From positions 3,534,001-3,598,000 of the forward strand of contig NZ_CP054044.1 of assembly GCF_013282745.1 (NCBI RefSeq): DNA of 64,000 bases, read 5' to 3'. This document shows positions 7,240 to 17,109 of the stretch, piece after piece. The translations under genes and the position numbers were made by a program. Below the pieces are notes generated by a model. It was not told the DNA's origin and searched no databases. It worked only from the letters and a program-made list of their open reading frames with translations. How positions within the stretch are numbered: the first letter of the stretch is position 1; each line of letters starts with the position of its first letter. The DNA comes from Yersinia bercovieri ATCC 43970. Lineage in GTDB: Bacteria > Pseudomonadota > Gammaproteobacteria > Enterobacterales > Enterobacteriaceae.

Positions 7240-10200
7240 ATGCTGGCAACCATCACTGATTATAAACAGAAAATCACGCTGATTCAGGACAGTGGCATCC
7301 AGTTTCTGGACTTCGCGTTAAAGCCCGCAATTGATAGCGAACTGCCAAATAAATTTGTGCGTAAAAGCGCCAATGGCCCGCTACTGCGCCTGAACTACCA
7401 TCCCGACAATGGCAAATATTCGCTGTTGGTGCCCGGTGCCGCCCCTGAGATTGTGAAGCCTGAATTTAGCTTTCCGCTGGAGCAGTCGCTGCAGCTACTG
7501 AACAAGATCTGGCTGCCGCTGCCATTTTTGCGTTTTAACCCGCCGCGCACCTTTCTTAATGGGCCGGACAACTGGGCCAGAGTGCAAATCTTACTCTTGG
7601 AGACGCCGGATCAGGATGGCAATACATTACGGGTCACCATGGCCTTTGATACCAAAGCTTACCCTGAAGGTCACGCCAATGAGTCTCTGGCCCCCAATGA
7701 GAACGACATCAAAAGCGGATTAAGTTTTGCGCTGGCTTACCATAATGAAGAGCTGGCGGAGTTTCTTGATTTGACCTGGGTCGACGGCTGGCTACGGGAA
7801 GTGTTTACCCAGCAAGCCGGCGAACAAGAAGCGCGCAGTGCCCGGCATATCACCGCCTCGTTGCGGGAGTTTGAGTATCAAGCGCACTACCTTAACCTGC
7901 TGGAGTTACTGGGCAGTCAGATTGGCGTGCCTGAGATCAAAATCAATGCCCGCAGCGGGCAACAGCCAGTGGTCAATGTCGATCTGATTCTTGATGTCGG
8001 CAACTCCCATACCTGCGGTATTTTGGTGGAAGATCATCATGATGAGAGTCATGGGCTGCAACAGAGCTATGAGCTACAGATTCGTGATTTGAGCGAGCCT
8101 CACTCGCTGTATAACGAGCTGTTTGAGAGCCGGGTTGAGTTCGCCCAGGCGAAGTTTGGTAAGCAGAATTTCTCCGTCGAGAGTGGTCGTGATGATGCCT
8201 TTATCTGGCCGGCCATTACCCGTGTTGGCCGCGAAGCCAGCCGTATGGCGCTGCACCGATTAGGCACCGAGGGGTCTACTGGCCTCTCCAGCCCACGGCG
8301 CTACTTGTGGGATGAAGAGAGTTACGCGCCGGGTTGGCGCTTTAATGAAACAGCAACGGCGCAGACAGATGAGCCGCCCGCCACGGCACTGCCGCTGACC
8401 CATCTGCTCAATGATGAGGGTCAACCGCTGTATAGCTTACCGCTGGATGAACGGCTGCCGGTATTTTCCCCCCATTATAGCCGCAGTTCATTGATGACAT
8501 TAATGCTGTCAGAGCTACTGGCGCAAGCGCTGATGCAGATCAACAGCGCGGCGCAACGGCTAAAGATGACCCATAGCAATGCACCACGGCAACTGCGTGC
8601 CATCATTCTGACGTTGCCCTCCGCCATGCCAAAACCGGAGCGCGAAATTTTCCGCCGTCGGATGCATGAAGCCATTGCCTTAGTGTGGAAATCCATGGGC
8701 TGGCACCCGGCAGATGATCCTTTTGCCTCCGCGTCAGACCGCGCCAAAAGCCAAATTCCGGTGCCAGGCGTGCAGATGGAGTGGGACGAAGCGACTTGCG
8801 GTCAGATGGTCTATCTCTATAACGAAACCCAGGTTAATTTCGGCGGTCGCACTGCCGCCTTCTTTGCCAGTATGGCGCGGCCCGATAAGCAGTTGGCCGC
8901 CGGTGAAGTGGCCGGAAAAACCGTGCGTATCGCCTCGATTGATATTGGCGGTGGCACCACGGATCTGGCGATTACGCAATATTGGCTGGATGATGGTGTT
9001 GGCAATAATGTCAAAATCAGCCCGCGTCTGCTGTTTCGCGAAGGATTCAAAGTGGCGGGTGACGATATCTTGCTGGATGTTATTCAGCTCTATATTTTGC
9101 CAGCCTTGCAGGCGCGATTGAAAAAAGCCGCGGTCACCAATAGTGATGCGCTGATGGATAAATTATTTGGCAATGATGGCCGGATGGATGGGCAATCGAC
9201 ACTGCGCCAGCAAGCGACACTACAGATATTTATGCCCATCGGGCGGGCCATTTTGGCAGCCTATGAAAACTTTGATCCGCTAGATGCAAATGCCGAGATC
9301 GAAGCCAGCTTCGGCGAACTATTACTACAACGCCCGACCCAAAAAGTGTTGGATTACATTAACAGTGAAGTTCAGCGTGAGCTGCCGGCCGATGCCGGAG
9401 AGTTTGATATTTTGCAGTTGCCGTTGGTGCTGAAGCTGAGCAAATTGCACGGCGAGTTCTTATCTCACCGCATGAGTATTACGCAAAATCTGCGTTCACT
9501 CTCGGAAGTGGTTTCGCTCTACGCCTGCGACGTGCTGCTGTTGACCGGCCGTCCGGCGCGCTTCCCCGGGATTCAGGCGCTATTTCGCCATCTACAACCG
9601 TTGCCCAATAATCGTATTCTCTCGCTGGATGGCTACCACACCAGTGATTGGTATCCGTTTAACAAGCATGGCCGCATTGATAACCCAAAATCCACCGCCG
9701 CAGTGGGGGCGATGCTCTGTTTGCTGGCGCTCGATTTGCGCCTGGCCGGTTTTTACTTTAAAGCGGGCGATTTCCAACCCTACTCAACCATCCGCTATCT
9801 GGGCATGTTAGATAGCCGCGACGCGCTGAGCGAAGAGAATGTTTACTATCGCGATATCGATCTGGATAGCCGCGATTTTGCCTTGCCCACCGAGAGCCGT
9901 TTTCAGGTAACAGGCGCGTTGTGCCTGGGGTTCCGTCAGCTTGACAATGATCGCTGGCCCGCCTCGCCGCTCTACACCCTGTCGATTGTCGATCAAGAGC
10001 TGGCGCGTAAAGTTGCCGGTGACAGTGTGTTGCACGTTAGGTTAAAACTGACGCAAGGTGAAGCGCAACAATCTGATAAACAAACTGAAAATAGCCCCGA
10101 GCGTTTTGAGATAGCCGATGCGGTGCTGCAAGATGGCAGTCCGGTTCCGCTGCATCATCTGCGCCTCAAGCTAAACACATTAGCCAGCCATGGCTCAGGA

Positions 10201-10245
10201 TCAACCCATTATTGGATTGATAGTGGGAGCGTATTTAGAAAATGA
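7240..10245 (+). CDS. srfB: SrfB-like protein with Hsp70/actin-type ATPase motifs
   Basis: This is the second gene of srfABC, about 1001 residues. Two motifs point to an actin/Hsp70-superfamily ATPase core inside a larger protein. A phosphate-1-like loop is at about 247-261 (VDLILDVGNSHTCGILVE) and a phosphate-2-like loop at 568-577 (DIGGGTTDLA). A further LLLTGRPARFPGI stretch resembles the adenosine-binding segment. SrfB family proteins are described as virulence factors. The ATPase reading is my inference from the motifs. The ATG at 7240 gives the family-like MLATITDYKQKITLI start; a GTG at 7222 overlapping srfA is also possible. No good ribosome-binding site is seen, so coupling to srfA is likely. 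Its end overlaps srfC by four bases. Confidence 0.85.
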   Translation: MLATITDYKQKITLIQDSGIQFLDFALKPAIDSELPNKFVRKSANGPLLRLNYHPDNGKYSLLVPGAAPEIVKPEFSFPLEQSLQLLNKIWLPLPFLRFNPPRTFLNGPDNWARVQILLLETPDQDGNTLRVTMAFDTKAYPEGHANESLAPNENDIKSGLSFALAYHNEELAEFLDLTWVDGWLREVFTQQAGEQEARSARHITASLREFEYQAHYLNLLELLGSQIGVPEIKINARSGQQPVVNVDLILDVGNSHTCGILVEDHHDESHGLQQSYELQIRDLSEPHSLYNELFESRVEFAQAKFGKQNFSVESGRDDAFIWPAITRVGREASRMALHRLGTEGSTGLSSPRRYLWDEESYAPGWRFNETATAQTDEPPATALPLTHLLNDEGQPLYSLPLDERLPVFSPHYSRSSLMTLMLSELLAQALMQINSAAQRLKMTHSNAPRQLRAIILTLPSAMPKPEREIFRRRMHEAIALVWKSMGWHPADDPFASASDRAKSQIPVPGVQMEWDEATCGQMVYLYNETQVNFGGRTAAFFASMARPDKQLAAGEVAGKTVRIASIDIGGGTTDLAITQYWLDDGVGNNVKISPRLLFREGFKVAGDDILLDVIQLYILPALQARLKKAAVTNSDALMDKLFGNDGRMDGQSTLRQQATLQIFMPIGRAILAAYENFDPLDANAEIEASFGELLLQRPTQKVLDYINSEVQRELPADAGEFDILQLPLVLKLSKLHGEFLSHRMSITQNLRSLSEVVSLYACDVLLLTGRPARFPGIQALFRHLQPLPNNRILSLDGYHTSDWYPFNKHGRIDNPKSTAAVGAMLCLLALDLRLAGFYFKAGDFQPYSTIRYLGMLDSRDALSEENVYYRDIDLDSRDFALPTESRFQVTGALCLGFRQLDNDRWPASPLYTLSIVDQELARKVAGDSVLHVRLKLTQGEAQQSDKQTENSPERFEIADAVLQDGSPVPLHHLRLKLNTLASHGSGSTHYWIDSGSVFRK

Positions 10246-12692
10246 GATCATTAACCAACCAGCAGCTCAATCACCAACTTCAGCAGATAACCCAAGGCAT
10301 AGACCAGGCGATTGATTGGATGAGTGATGCCCGCCAACACGCCATGCGGCTGGATATTGAAGCTGACCTGCTGACCATTAAACTGCGCCGCCATCACCAT
10401 CAGGCGCGGCAGTTGTCAGATAGCGCATTGACCGCCATGAGTATCGGCTTTTTCGGCCACTCCGCCGCAGGAAAACAGCACCTTATTTCAGCACTGGTGG
10501 CGGATGGCAATGGCCGACTGGAGACCTCGCTCGGCGGCAAAACTCTCGATTTTTGGCAGCAAGTCAAGCCGGGATATCAGGCCAGTGGCGTAGTGACCCG
10601 CTTTAGCTATCAGGCGGCGGTCAATCATGCAAGCCATCCGGTGCTGCTCTCCTTACTGAGGGAAGTGGATATTGTCACCTTGGTGATAGGGGCCTCTCTG
10701 CTAGATAATCAGCAGGATGAGCAACGGCATGCACTGGATGAACAACATATTGCCGATCACTTGCAGCAACTGATCATGCGCCGCCAGCCGCTGGCCATCG
10801 CCGGGATCAGCGGTGATGAGGTGATTAGGCTGTGGGATTATCTGGCCCGCCATGATGCGCCACATCAGCAGATACTGAACTCTCACTTCTGGCCGGTGGC
10901 CATTGAGTTAGCCCCCTATCTTAGCATTGATGATCGCGCCCGTTTGTTCTCGGTGCTCTGGGCAGAACGCCCGCCATTGACGGAGGCTTATCGTCATTTC
11001 GCCTATACGCTGCAACATTTGGGCGGTGCGGCCCAAGTATTGGCCCCGCTTAGCGTGTTAGTCGACGATATGTTACTGCCAGCCAATGGCATCATGAATG
11101 TCGCGACCCTCGATGACCTGAACACCCCTGCGGATACTCATATTCAGGTGCTGCCATGGGTTAATCATCAGGCGGGTAATTCAGTGACGTTGTCACTTGC
11201 CGAACTGACGCTGTTAGCTGTTGAGCTACAGATCCCACTATCAATGCCCGCCACTGATAATATCTTTGCATCCGTCGATCTATTGGACTTTCCCGCTGTT
11301 AACCCCAGCTTCAATGCAGCGCCCCCCCTTGATCACCACGTTTATCCGCTAGCGGCACTGCTATCACAGGCTAAAAATAGCTACTTACTGGAGCGCTACA
11401 CCGACCAGCAGCAAATTAACCTGTTGTTGGTCTGTAATGCGGCGGCTCAACGCGCCGAGGTCAAAGTGGTCGGTAAGGCGCTGGACTATTGGGTTAAACA
11501 GACGCAAGGTGAAAATGCGCAAGTGCGTAGCCGCCGCAACCCAGGGTTAATCTGGGCGCTGACCCCTTTTGATCAGCGCATCACCTCAGATCAATCAGTG
11601 GCGGGCGCGACGAATTACGACGAAGCGGTGCAACGATATGTCGGTAACCCCGGCGACAGCTGGGGCACCCTGCTGGCACTGGATAGCCGGGGGATTGAGC
11701 GCATGGTCACTTACCTGACCCAAGAGATTCGCCGTGATATCAAAACAGAACGTATCAATGAACAACTCATTGAGTTACAACGGGAATTGACCGAGAACCT
11801 GCTGGCGGACTGGACACAATCGGCGGCCAGTGAATCACAACAAAAACAGCGGATCGCCGAAACTTTGCTCAAAGCATTGCAAACGCGCACCGGCCTGCAC
11901 GGCGAGTTACTGGAGCGGTTGTTACCCTGCCGCGATGAGTTACGTGCGCTCTATTTACAGCAGCCCGACTCACGGCAACCGCAACATCGAAGCGCCGAGT
12001 TGAGCTTAACTGCGGTCAACCCCGAGCCATTTAGTATCGGTATTGATATCGACTTATTCAGCGACCTGCCCTTGTCGCCTGAAGTAGAGCGGTCAATGAC
12101 CCCCGCCGCCGGCTATGATTATGAAACCGAATATGCGGCGAGGGTGCAGCGCTATTGGATCAACCACCTGCGGCAGTTGCCAGATAATGGCCCATTAATT
12201 GAGCTATTGGGGATCAGCAAACCGACCCTTGAGTTGCTGGTTGCGGAGCTGATTACCGCGAGCATTCGATTGGATATTGCCGGGCAGTTGGTCACGATAT
12301 TGGCGGACAGCGAGCAAGTGGGTCTGCAGCGCGAAGCGAAAGCGGATCGCCAGGTCTCGCGCGCCCTGACCATTTTGGGTGATTTCGTCGCCTGGCTCGG
12401 TTTCTTGCAAATCAGTGAAGCACAACGCCCTGATAGCCGCATTAATCGCGGCGCGAAGATCTTTGCTCAGCCGCCTAAATCAGCCACCCCACTGGGAGCC
12501 GCTCAGCGATTAACCAAATTAGCCCACACGCCGACCAATAATACGGCATTTTATATTTATGACTGGCTGGTTGGCTTAGGTGAAATCATTATTCAGAACG
12601 AGGGGTATTCAGCCAGCCGTGAAATAACGGCGCACCATCGCCAACAATTAGCGGCAATTTTTATGCTTTTTAAAACAGATTACTCAAAATAG
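10242..12692 (+). CDS. srfC: SrfC-like protein with P-loop motif
   Basis: This is the third gene of srfABC, 816 residues, and its ATG overlaps the srfB stop (ATGA). Near the N-terminus, after a helical region, GFFGHSAAGKQHLISAL (Walker-A-like, residues 72-79) suggests a dynamin- or GTPase-like P-loop. The expected GKS/T is replaced by GKQ, so nucleotide binding is not assured. The rest is long and mostly helical, with no membrane segments. SrfC proteins are annotated as putative virulence factors. Salmonella and entomopathogen relatives have been reported to have toxin-like effects on host cells, but the molecular activity is not established. The tight srfA-B-C overlap argues for one complex. 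The operon ends near a hairpin at 12802. Confidence 0.82.
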   Translation: MRSLTNQQLNHQLQQITQGIDQAIDWMSDARQHAMRLDIEADLLTIKLRRHHHQARQLSDSALTAMSIGFFGHSAAGKQHLISALVADGNGRLETSLGGKTLDFWQQVKPGYQASGVVTRFSYQAAVNHASHPVLLSLLREVDIVTLVIGASLLDNQQDEQRHALDEQHIADHLQQLIMRRQPLAIAGISGDEVIRLWDYLARHDAPHQQILNSHFWPVAIELAPYLSIDDRARLFSVLWAERPPLTEAYRHFAYTLQHLGGAAQVLAPLSVLVDDMLLPANGIMNVATLDDLNTPADTHIQVLPWVNHQAGNSVTLSLAELTLLAVELQIPLSMPATDNIFASVDLLDFPAVNPSFNAAPPLDHHVYPLAALLSQAKNSYLLERYTDQQQINLLLVCNAAAQRAEVKVVGKALDYWVKQTQGENAQVRSRRNPGLIWALTPFDQRITSDQSVAGATNYDEAVQRYVGNPGDSWGTLLALDSRGIERMVTYLTQEIRRDIKTERINEQLIELQRELTENLLADWTQSAASESQQKQRIAETLLKALQTRTGLHGELLERLLPCRDELRALYLQQPDSRQPQHRSAELSLTAVNPEPFSIGIDIDLFSDLPLSPEVERSMTPAAGYDYETEYAARVQRYWINHLRQLPDNGPLIELLGISKPTLELLVAELITASIRLDIAGQLVTILADSEQVGLQREAKADRQVSRALTILGDFVAWLGFLQISEAQRPDSRINRGAKIFAQPPKSATPLGAAQRLTKLAHTPTNNTAFYIYDWLVGLGEIIIQNEGYSASREITAHHRQQLAAIFMLFKTDYSK

Positions 12693-12801
12693 ATTACTCA
12701 AAACAGACTAATATCCCCACTGGGTAAATAGTGAGAATCACAGTCGTGGTAGCGTAAATATTGGGTAGCGCAGATCTTTTGTAGTGTAAATATATCACCA
12801 T

Positions 12802-12825
12802 CACTCCCGATCTATATCGGGAGTG
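12802..12825. terminator. Strong hairpin between convergent srfC and amidase gene
   Basis: A perfect ten-base stem (CACTCCCGAT/ATCGGGAGTG) with a four-base loop lies between srfC (+) and the amidase gene (-). Its position suits a bidirectional terminator, although neither strand has a good U-tract. Confidence 0.55.
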
Positions 12826-12858
12826 CATAACCATAATTAGCCATTGCAGAGCTGGCCG

Positions 12859-13632
12859 TTAGAGTATCAGCAAATATTTTTCGACTAGCGCATACAAAAT
12901 AGCGGCGGTTTCAATATCGACTTCGCCGTCATAATTATTCGGCCTAAAGTGTAACTGAAATGCCCGGACTAAGTCGTGGTAGCCTAACTCACTGCTGGCA
13001 ATAGTGGCGTCATAACCATAAGTGCCGAAGTGCGCGACTATTTCCGCTTTGTTCGGTAACCCCTCAGCGGTAAATTCCTGAATAAATTTCTCTTTAGTCT
13101 CGGGGTCATACCAGGCACCAATACCCTCTTCATATAGCTCTTGCCAGGGGAACTCGGGGCCGGGATCACTCTTACGAGTGGGGGCAATATCAGAATGTGC
13201 CACCACATTTACCGGCGAGATCTCGGGGTAGCGTTGTAAAATATTGGCCGCCAGCTGTTTTACCGCCGCAATTTGCACCGCAGTATAAGGCGGGAAATGC
13301 CAAACACCTTTATTTTCAGTGGCTAAATTGACGATTTCAATACCAATGGAGGTGTCGTTGAGATTGGTGCGCTCTGCCCAACTACTGACTCCCGCATGCC
13401 ATGCGCGGGCATTTTCATCCACCAGGTTAAATATCTGCATATCTTTAAATCCGGCCTGAATATAACTTTCATCGGTAATATCTGGCACCAAATATTGAAC
13501 ACTGACGTTATCACCAGTTAAGGACTTTATTGATCCTTCAAAATTTTCAGCGGTGTAGTGTAAAACTAAAAATCGTACACGGGAGTTAAAGGATTTAACA
13601 GCACGAAAACTATTATAGTCAATCATATACAT
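12859..13632 (-). CDS. N-acetylmuramoyl-L-alanine amidase, Amidase_2/AmiD type, no signal peptide
   Basis: Amidase_2 enzymes are zinc hydrolases that cut the bond between N-acetylmuramic acid and L-alanine. The likely zinc ligands are His25 (VLHYTAEN), His146 (VAHSDIAP) and Asp156 (RKSDPGPEFPW). Glu99 (SIGIEIVN) and the ARAWHAG motif (His79) complete the AmiD-like active site. The last 70 residues look like a PG_binding_1-type helical domain (YDATIASSELGYHDLVRAFQLHFR). AmiD itself is an outer-membrane lipoprotein. This one starts MYMIDYNSFRAVKSF with no signal peptide or lipobox, so it would stay in the cytoplasm unless exported another way. Recycling of anhydro-muropeptides or a secreted effector role are both possible. 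It is convergent with srfC. Confidence 0.85.
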   Translation of the reverse strand: MYMIDYNSFRAVKSFNSRVRFLVLHYTAENFEGSIKSLTGDNVSVQYLVPDITDESYIQAGFKDMQIFNLVDENARAWHAGVSSWAERTNLNDTSIGIEIVNLATENKGVWHFPPYTAVQIAAVKQLAANILQRYPEISPVNVVAHSDIAPTRKSDPGPEFPWQELYEEGIGAWYDPETKEKFIQEFTAEGLPNKAEIVAHFGTYGYDATIASSELGYHDLVRAFQLHFRPNNYDGEVDIETAAILYALVEKYLLIL

Positions 13633-14070
13633 ATCAAGCTCCTTGGACTTATACCTTAATCCAGATGAAAAAGTTAACTGCGAAATATTTAGGCTTATTG
13701 ATTCTTAACGCAGTGACCACTTCTCTTGCTAGAAAAGAGTTCTAATTTTAATGGCTGAATTTTAAACATGACATCAACAAAGGCTAACTGAGTAGCATTG
13801 ACTTATAATAAAATAGATCCCTACCCCACTAAATTATAACAACAGCCTCTATTTAAATTTAAGCAAGATAATTTCACCACACCTCATCCCGTGATTAGGC
13901 TAATAATAACCTGCCACTCTAATGATGTGGCTGCTATTTTGAAAATGCAGCTAAATTAAATGATTTATTAGCTAATAAAATTAATTTCATTATATCAACT
14001 TAAATCTTGCGCCATATAATTTACCCGTCTACGTTTAAAACTCTTACTCATATAACACGGTTATTGAATC
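13633..14070. other. AT-rich intergenic region upstream of gadB
   Basis: I see no gene in these 438 bases. The stretch is AT-rich, as silenced or stress-activated promoter regions often are. A TATAAT at 14015-14020 is a candidate -10 for gadB with no good -35, which would suit an activator-dependent or stress-sigma promoter. No repeat family or clear operator was recognised. Confidence 0.4.
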
Positions 14071-15471
14071 ATGATTAGTAACACCGCAAATAAATTGCAA
14101 GAAGAGTTATTAGACTCCCGATTTGGTTCGCAATCCTCTCGCTATATTGCTGAGTCGAGCCATTTCCCGTTAAAAGAGATGCGCGAGGATATTGCTTTTC
14201 AAATTATTAGTGATGAACTTTATTTAGATGGTAATGCACGACAAAACTTAGCCACTTTTTGTCAAACTTGGGATGATGAATATGTTCATAGGCTAATGGA
14301 TTTGTCGATTAATAAAAACTGGATCGATAAAGAGGAGTATCCACAATCAGCGGCCATCGATTTACGCTGCGTCAATATGCTGGCTGATCTTTGGCATGCG
14401 CCAAAGCCCATTAACGGCCAGGCCACAGGCACCAATACCATAGGTTCATCCGAAGCCTGTATGTTGGGGGGTATGGCGATGAAGTGGCGCTGGCGTAAAA
14501 AGCAGTTAGCTGCCGGTAAACCTACCGACAAACCTAATCTGGTCTGCGGCCCTGTGCAGGTGTGCTGGCACAAATTTGCCCGCTATTGGGAGGTGGAAAT
14601 CCGCGAAATTCCGATGGAACCGGGAAACTATTTTATGGATGCGCAGCGCATGATTGCTGCCTGTGATGAGAATACCATAGGTGTTGTCCCTACTTTCGGC
14701 GTGACCTATACAGGAAACTATGAGTTTCCCGAACCGCTGCACCAGGCATTGGATAAGCTACAGCAAGAGAAAGGGCTAGATATTGATATTCATGTCGATG
14801 CGGCCAGTGGCGGTTTCCTCGCCCCTTTTGTCGCCTCAGAGATCAAGTGGGACTTTCGTCTGCCGCGAGTGAAATCCATCAGCACCTCAGGCCATAAATA
14901 TGGTTTAGCCCCGCTGGGCTGCGGCTGGGTTATCTGGCGTGATCAAGCCGCACTGCCGGATGAGCTGATCTTTAATGTGGATTATCTCGGCGGGCAAGTA
15001 GGCACTTTTGCTATCAATTTCTCCCGCCCTGCCGGGCAGGTTATCTCTCAATATTATGAATTTATCCGATTGGGTCGCGAGGGTTATACCAAAGTGCAAC
15101 AAGCGGCCTATCAGGTCGCACACTTCTTAAGTCAGGCGATTGCGCCATTGGGCCCCTATGAATTTATCTGCACCGGTGATCCTAAAGAGGGGTTACCCGC
15201 CGTGTGCTTCAAAATTAAAGCGGGCGCTAACCCGGGTTATACCCTGTATGACCTCTCTGAGAGATTGAGGTTGCGAGGTTGGCAAGTGCCCGCCTTTACC
15301 CTAACCGGTCATGCCAGCGATATTGTGGTGATGCGAATTATGTGTCGCCGCGGATTCGAAATGGATTTTGCCGCGCTATTACTGGATGACATTAAATACT
15401 CGCTCCACTATTTGCATGAGCACCCCGAACTCCATGGCGTTGCCCAACAGAATAGTTTCAAGCACACCTAG
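14071..15471 (+). CDS. gadB: Glutamate decarboxylase
   Basis: GadB is a PLP enzyme that converts glutamate to GABA and CO2 and consumes a cytoplasmic proton, the basis of glutamate-dependent acid resistance. The protein has 466 residues, exactly the E. coli length, and is colinear with it. [35 protein letters not shown] and HVDAASGGF surround the PLP site, and the Schiff-base lysine is Lys276 ([15 protein letters not shown]). It ends QNSFKHT, keeping the penultimate His465 that closes the active site at neutral pH in E. coli. It is followed by the antiporter gene (42 bases later) and a glutaminase gene, so the three probably form one operon. The long AT-rich upstream region suggests regulated expression. 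Confidence 0.96.
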   Translation: MISNTANKLQEELLDSRFGSQSSRYIAESSHFPLKEMREDIAFQIISDELYLDGNARQNLATFCQTWDDEYVHRLMDLSINKNWIDKEEYPQSAAIDLRCVNMLADLWHAPKPINGQATGTNTIGSSEACMLGGMAMKWRWRKKQLAAGKPTDKPNLVCGPVQVCWHKFARYWEVEIREIPMEPGNYFMDAQRMIAACDENTIGVVPTFGVTYTGNYEFPEPLHQALDKLQQEKGLDIDIHVDAASGGFLAPFVASEIKWDFRLPRVKSISTSGHKYGLAPLGCGWVIWRDQAALPDELIFNVDYLGGQVGTFAINFSRPAGQVISQYYEFIRLGREGYTKVQQAAYQVAHFLSQAIAPLGPYEFICTGDPKEGLPAVCFKIKAGANPGYTLYDLSERLRLRGWQVPAFTLTGHASDIVVMRIMCRRGFEMDFAALLLDDIKYSLHYLHEHPELHGVAQQNSFKHT

Positions 15472-15512
15472 AACTTGCCAGCTTAATTGCAGAAATTAAA
15501 GGATGGATATCT

Positions 15513-17051
15513 ATGGCAAATAATCAATCCAGGCCGATGGCTACCAAAAAACTCGGCATCGCCACATTAGCTATTATGAATATTGTTGCCGTTGTCAGTT
15601 TAAGAGGCTTACCCGCTGAAGCTGAATACGGATTAAGTTCTATTTTTTACTATATTTTCGCCGCCATTTTTTTTCTTATTCCCGTCTCTCTGGTGGCAGC
15701 TGAATTAGCGACCGGTTGGCCTGAAAAAGGGGGCGTCTTTCGCTGGGTCGGTGAGGCTTTTGGCCCCCGCTGGGCATTTTTAGCCATGTTTATGCTCTGG
15801 ATAGAGGTCACGGTTTGGTTCCCGACAGTATTAACTTTTGCCGCGGTCTCGTTGGCGTTTATTGGCCCCAATCAGCGCTGGGATGAGGCGCTATCGGCCA
15901 ATAAATTCTTCGTACTGAGCATTGTGTTAATTGTCTATTGGCTGGCGACCTTTATTGCCTTTAAGGGGGTTGCCACCTTTGCCAGAGTATCCAAATGGGG
16001 CGGTATTATCGGCACCATCATTCCCGCCATTATTCTGATTATTTTGGGGTTTACTTATCTGTTTGCAGGCGGAACGCCACAAATAACACTGGCATGGGAT
16101 GAAGTTATCCCTGATTTTTCCAATTTTAACAATATTGTTTTAGCCGCTAGTATTTTTCTGTTCTATGCCGGCATGGAGATGAATGCAATTCATGTTAAGG
16201 ATGTGGATAATCCTAATCGTAATTATCCCATTGCCATTATGTTATCCGCGCTGGGAACCGTGATTATTTTTGTCTTTGGCACTCTCGCCATCGCTTTTAT
16301 TATTCCGAAAGCTGATATTAATCTGACGCAAAGTATTCTGGTGGCCTATTCAGATATGTTCCAGTGGGCCGGATTGCACTGGCTCAGCCCGATAATGGCG
16401 ATTGCGTTGGCTATCGGGGTCTTGGCCGGAGTGGTAACCTGGGTCGGCGGCCCTTCAACCGGGCTATTGACCGTGGCAAAAGCCGGTTATTTACCCCGCT
16501 GGTGGCAACATACCAACAAGAATGGCATGGCAACACATATTTTATTATTACAGGCGCTGATCGTCTCTCTATTATCAATATTGTTTGTCATCTTACCTTC
16601 GGTGCAAGCGGCATTTCAGATCCTCAGCCAATTAACCGTTATTCTCTATCTCATTATGTATATCCTGATGTTTAGCGCCGCCATCTATCTGCGCTATAGC
16701 CAATCACAACGCCCTCGCCCCTATCGTATTCCTGGTGGGAATATTGGTATGTGGGTAATTGGTGGCGCTGGATGGATTGGTTCAATTTTGGTTTTCCTGC
16801 TCAGTTTTGTGCCACCCAGTCAAATTGCCATCGGCAGCCCAGAAACTTATGTCGGCATCTTAATTATCGCCACTCTGTTCTTCTTTATTTTACCGCTGCT
16901 GATTTATGCGGCGCGTAAACCCCATTGGCGTGATGAAAAAACTGATTTTGCCCCCTTTACCTGGCAAGCGGCAAATAGCCATCCCGGCCTGCCCGCAGAG
17001 AGGTTAATAACTAAGGAGAACATGAGCATTCAGGGTGAGACTATAGATTAG
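15513..17051 (+). CDS. gadC: Glutamate:GABA antiporter, APC family
   Basis: This would be the exchanger that brings in glutamate (or glutamine) and expels GABA. It has 512 residues and about twelve hydrophobic segments of the amino acid-polyamine-organocation superfamily. The first helix runs MNIVAVVSLRGLPAEAEYG. Typical blocks follow: PEKGGVFRWVGEAFGPRW, FYAGMEMNAIHVKDVDNPNRNYP, GVLAGVVTWVGGPSTGLL and RPYRIPGG. The C-terminal tail after the last helix has about the length of the E. coli pH plug, but reads DFAPFTWQAANSHPGLPAERL and lacks the HPRARSPHYIV region. It is therefore a divergent GadC. AAAGGATGG precedes the ATG. Position between gadB and glsA supports the role. Confidence 0.85.
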   Translation: MANNQSRPMATKKLGIATLAIMNIVAVVSLRGLPAEAEYGLSSIFYYIFAAIFFLIPVSLVAAELATGWPEKGGVFRWVGEAFGPRWAFLAMFMLWIEVTVWFPTVLTFAAVSLAFIGPNQRWDEALSANKFFVLSIVLIVYWLATFIAFKGVATFARVSKWGGIIGTIIPAIILIILGFTYLFAGGTPQITLAWDEVIPDFSNFNNIVLAASIFLFYAGMEMNAIHVKDVDNPNRNYPIAIMLSALGTVIIFVFGTLAIAFIIPKADINLTQSILVAYSDMFQWAGLHWLSPIMAIALAIGVLAGVVTWVGGPSTGLLTVAKAGYLPRWWQHTNKNGMATHILLLQALIVSLLSILFVILPSVQAAFQILSQLTVILYLIMYILMFSAAIYLRYSQSQRPRPYRIPGGNIGMWVIGGAGWIGSILVFLLSFVPPSQIAIGSPETYVGILIIATLFFFILPLLIYAARKPHWRDEKTDFAPFTWQAANSHPGLPAERLITKENMSIQGETID

Positions 17052-17109
17052 AAAACATAAAAACCAGAGTAATCAACGGGCTGATAACTGCAACTCACTG
17101 TGGAGTGGG

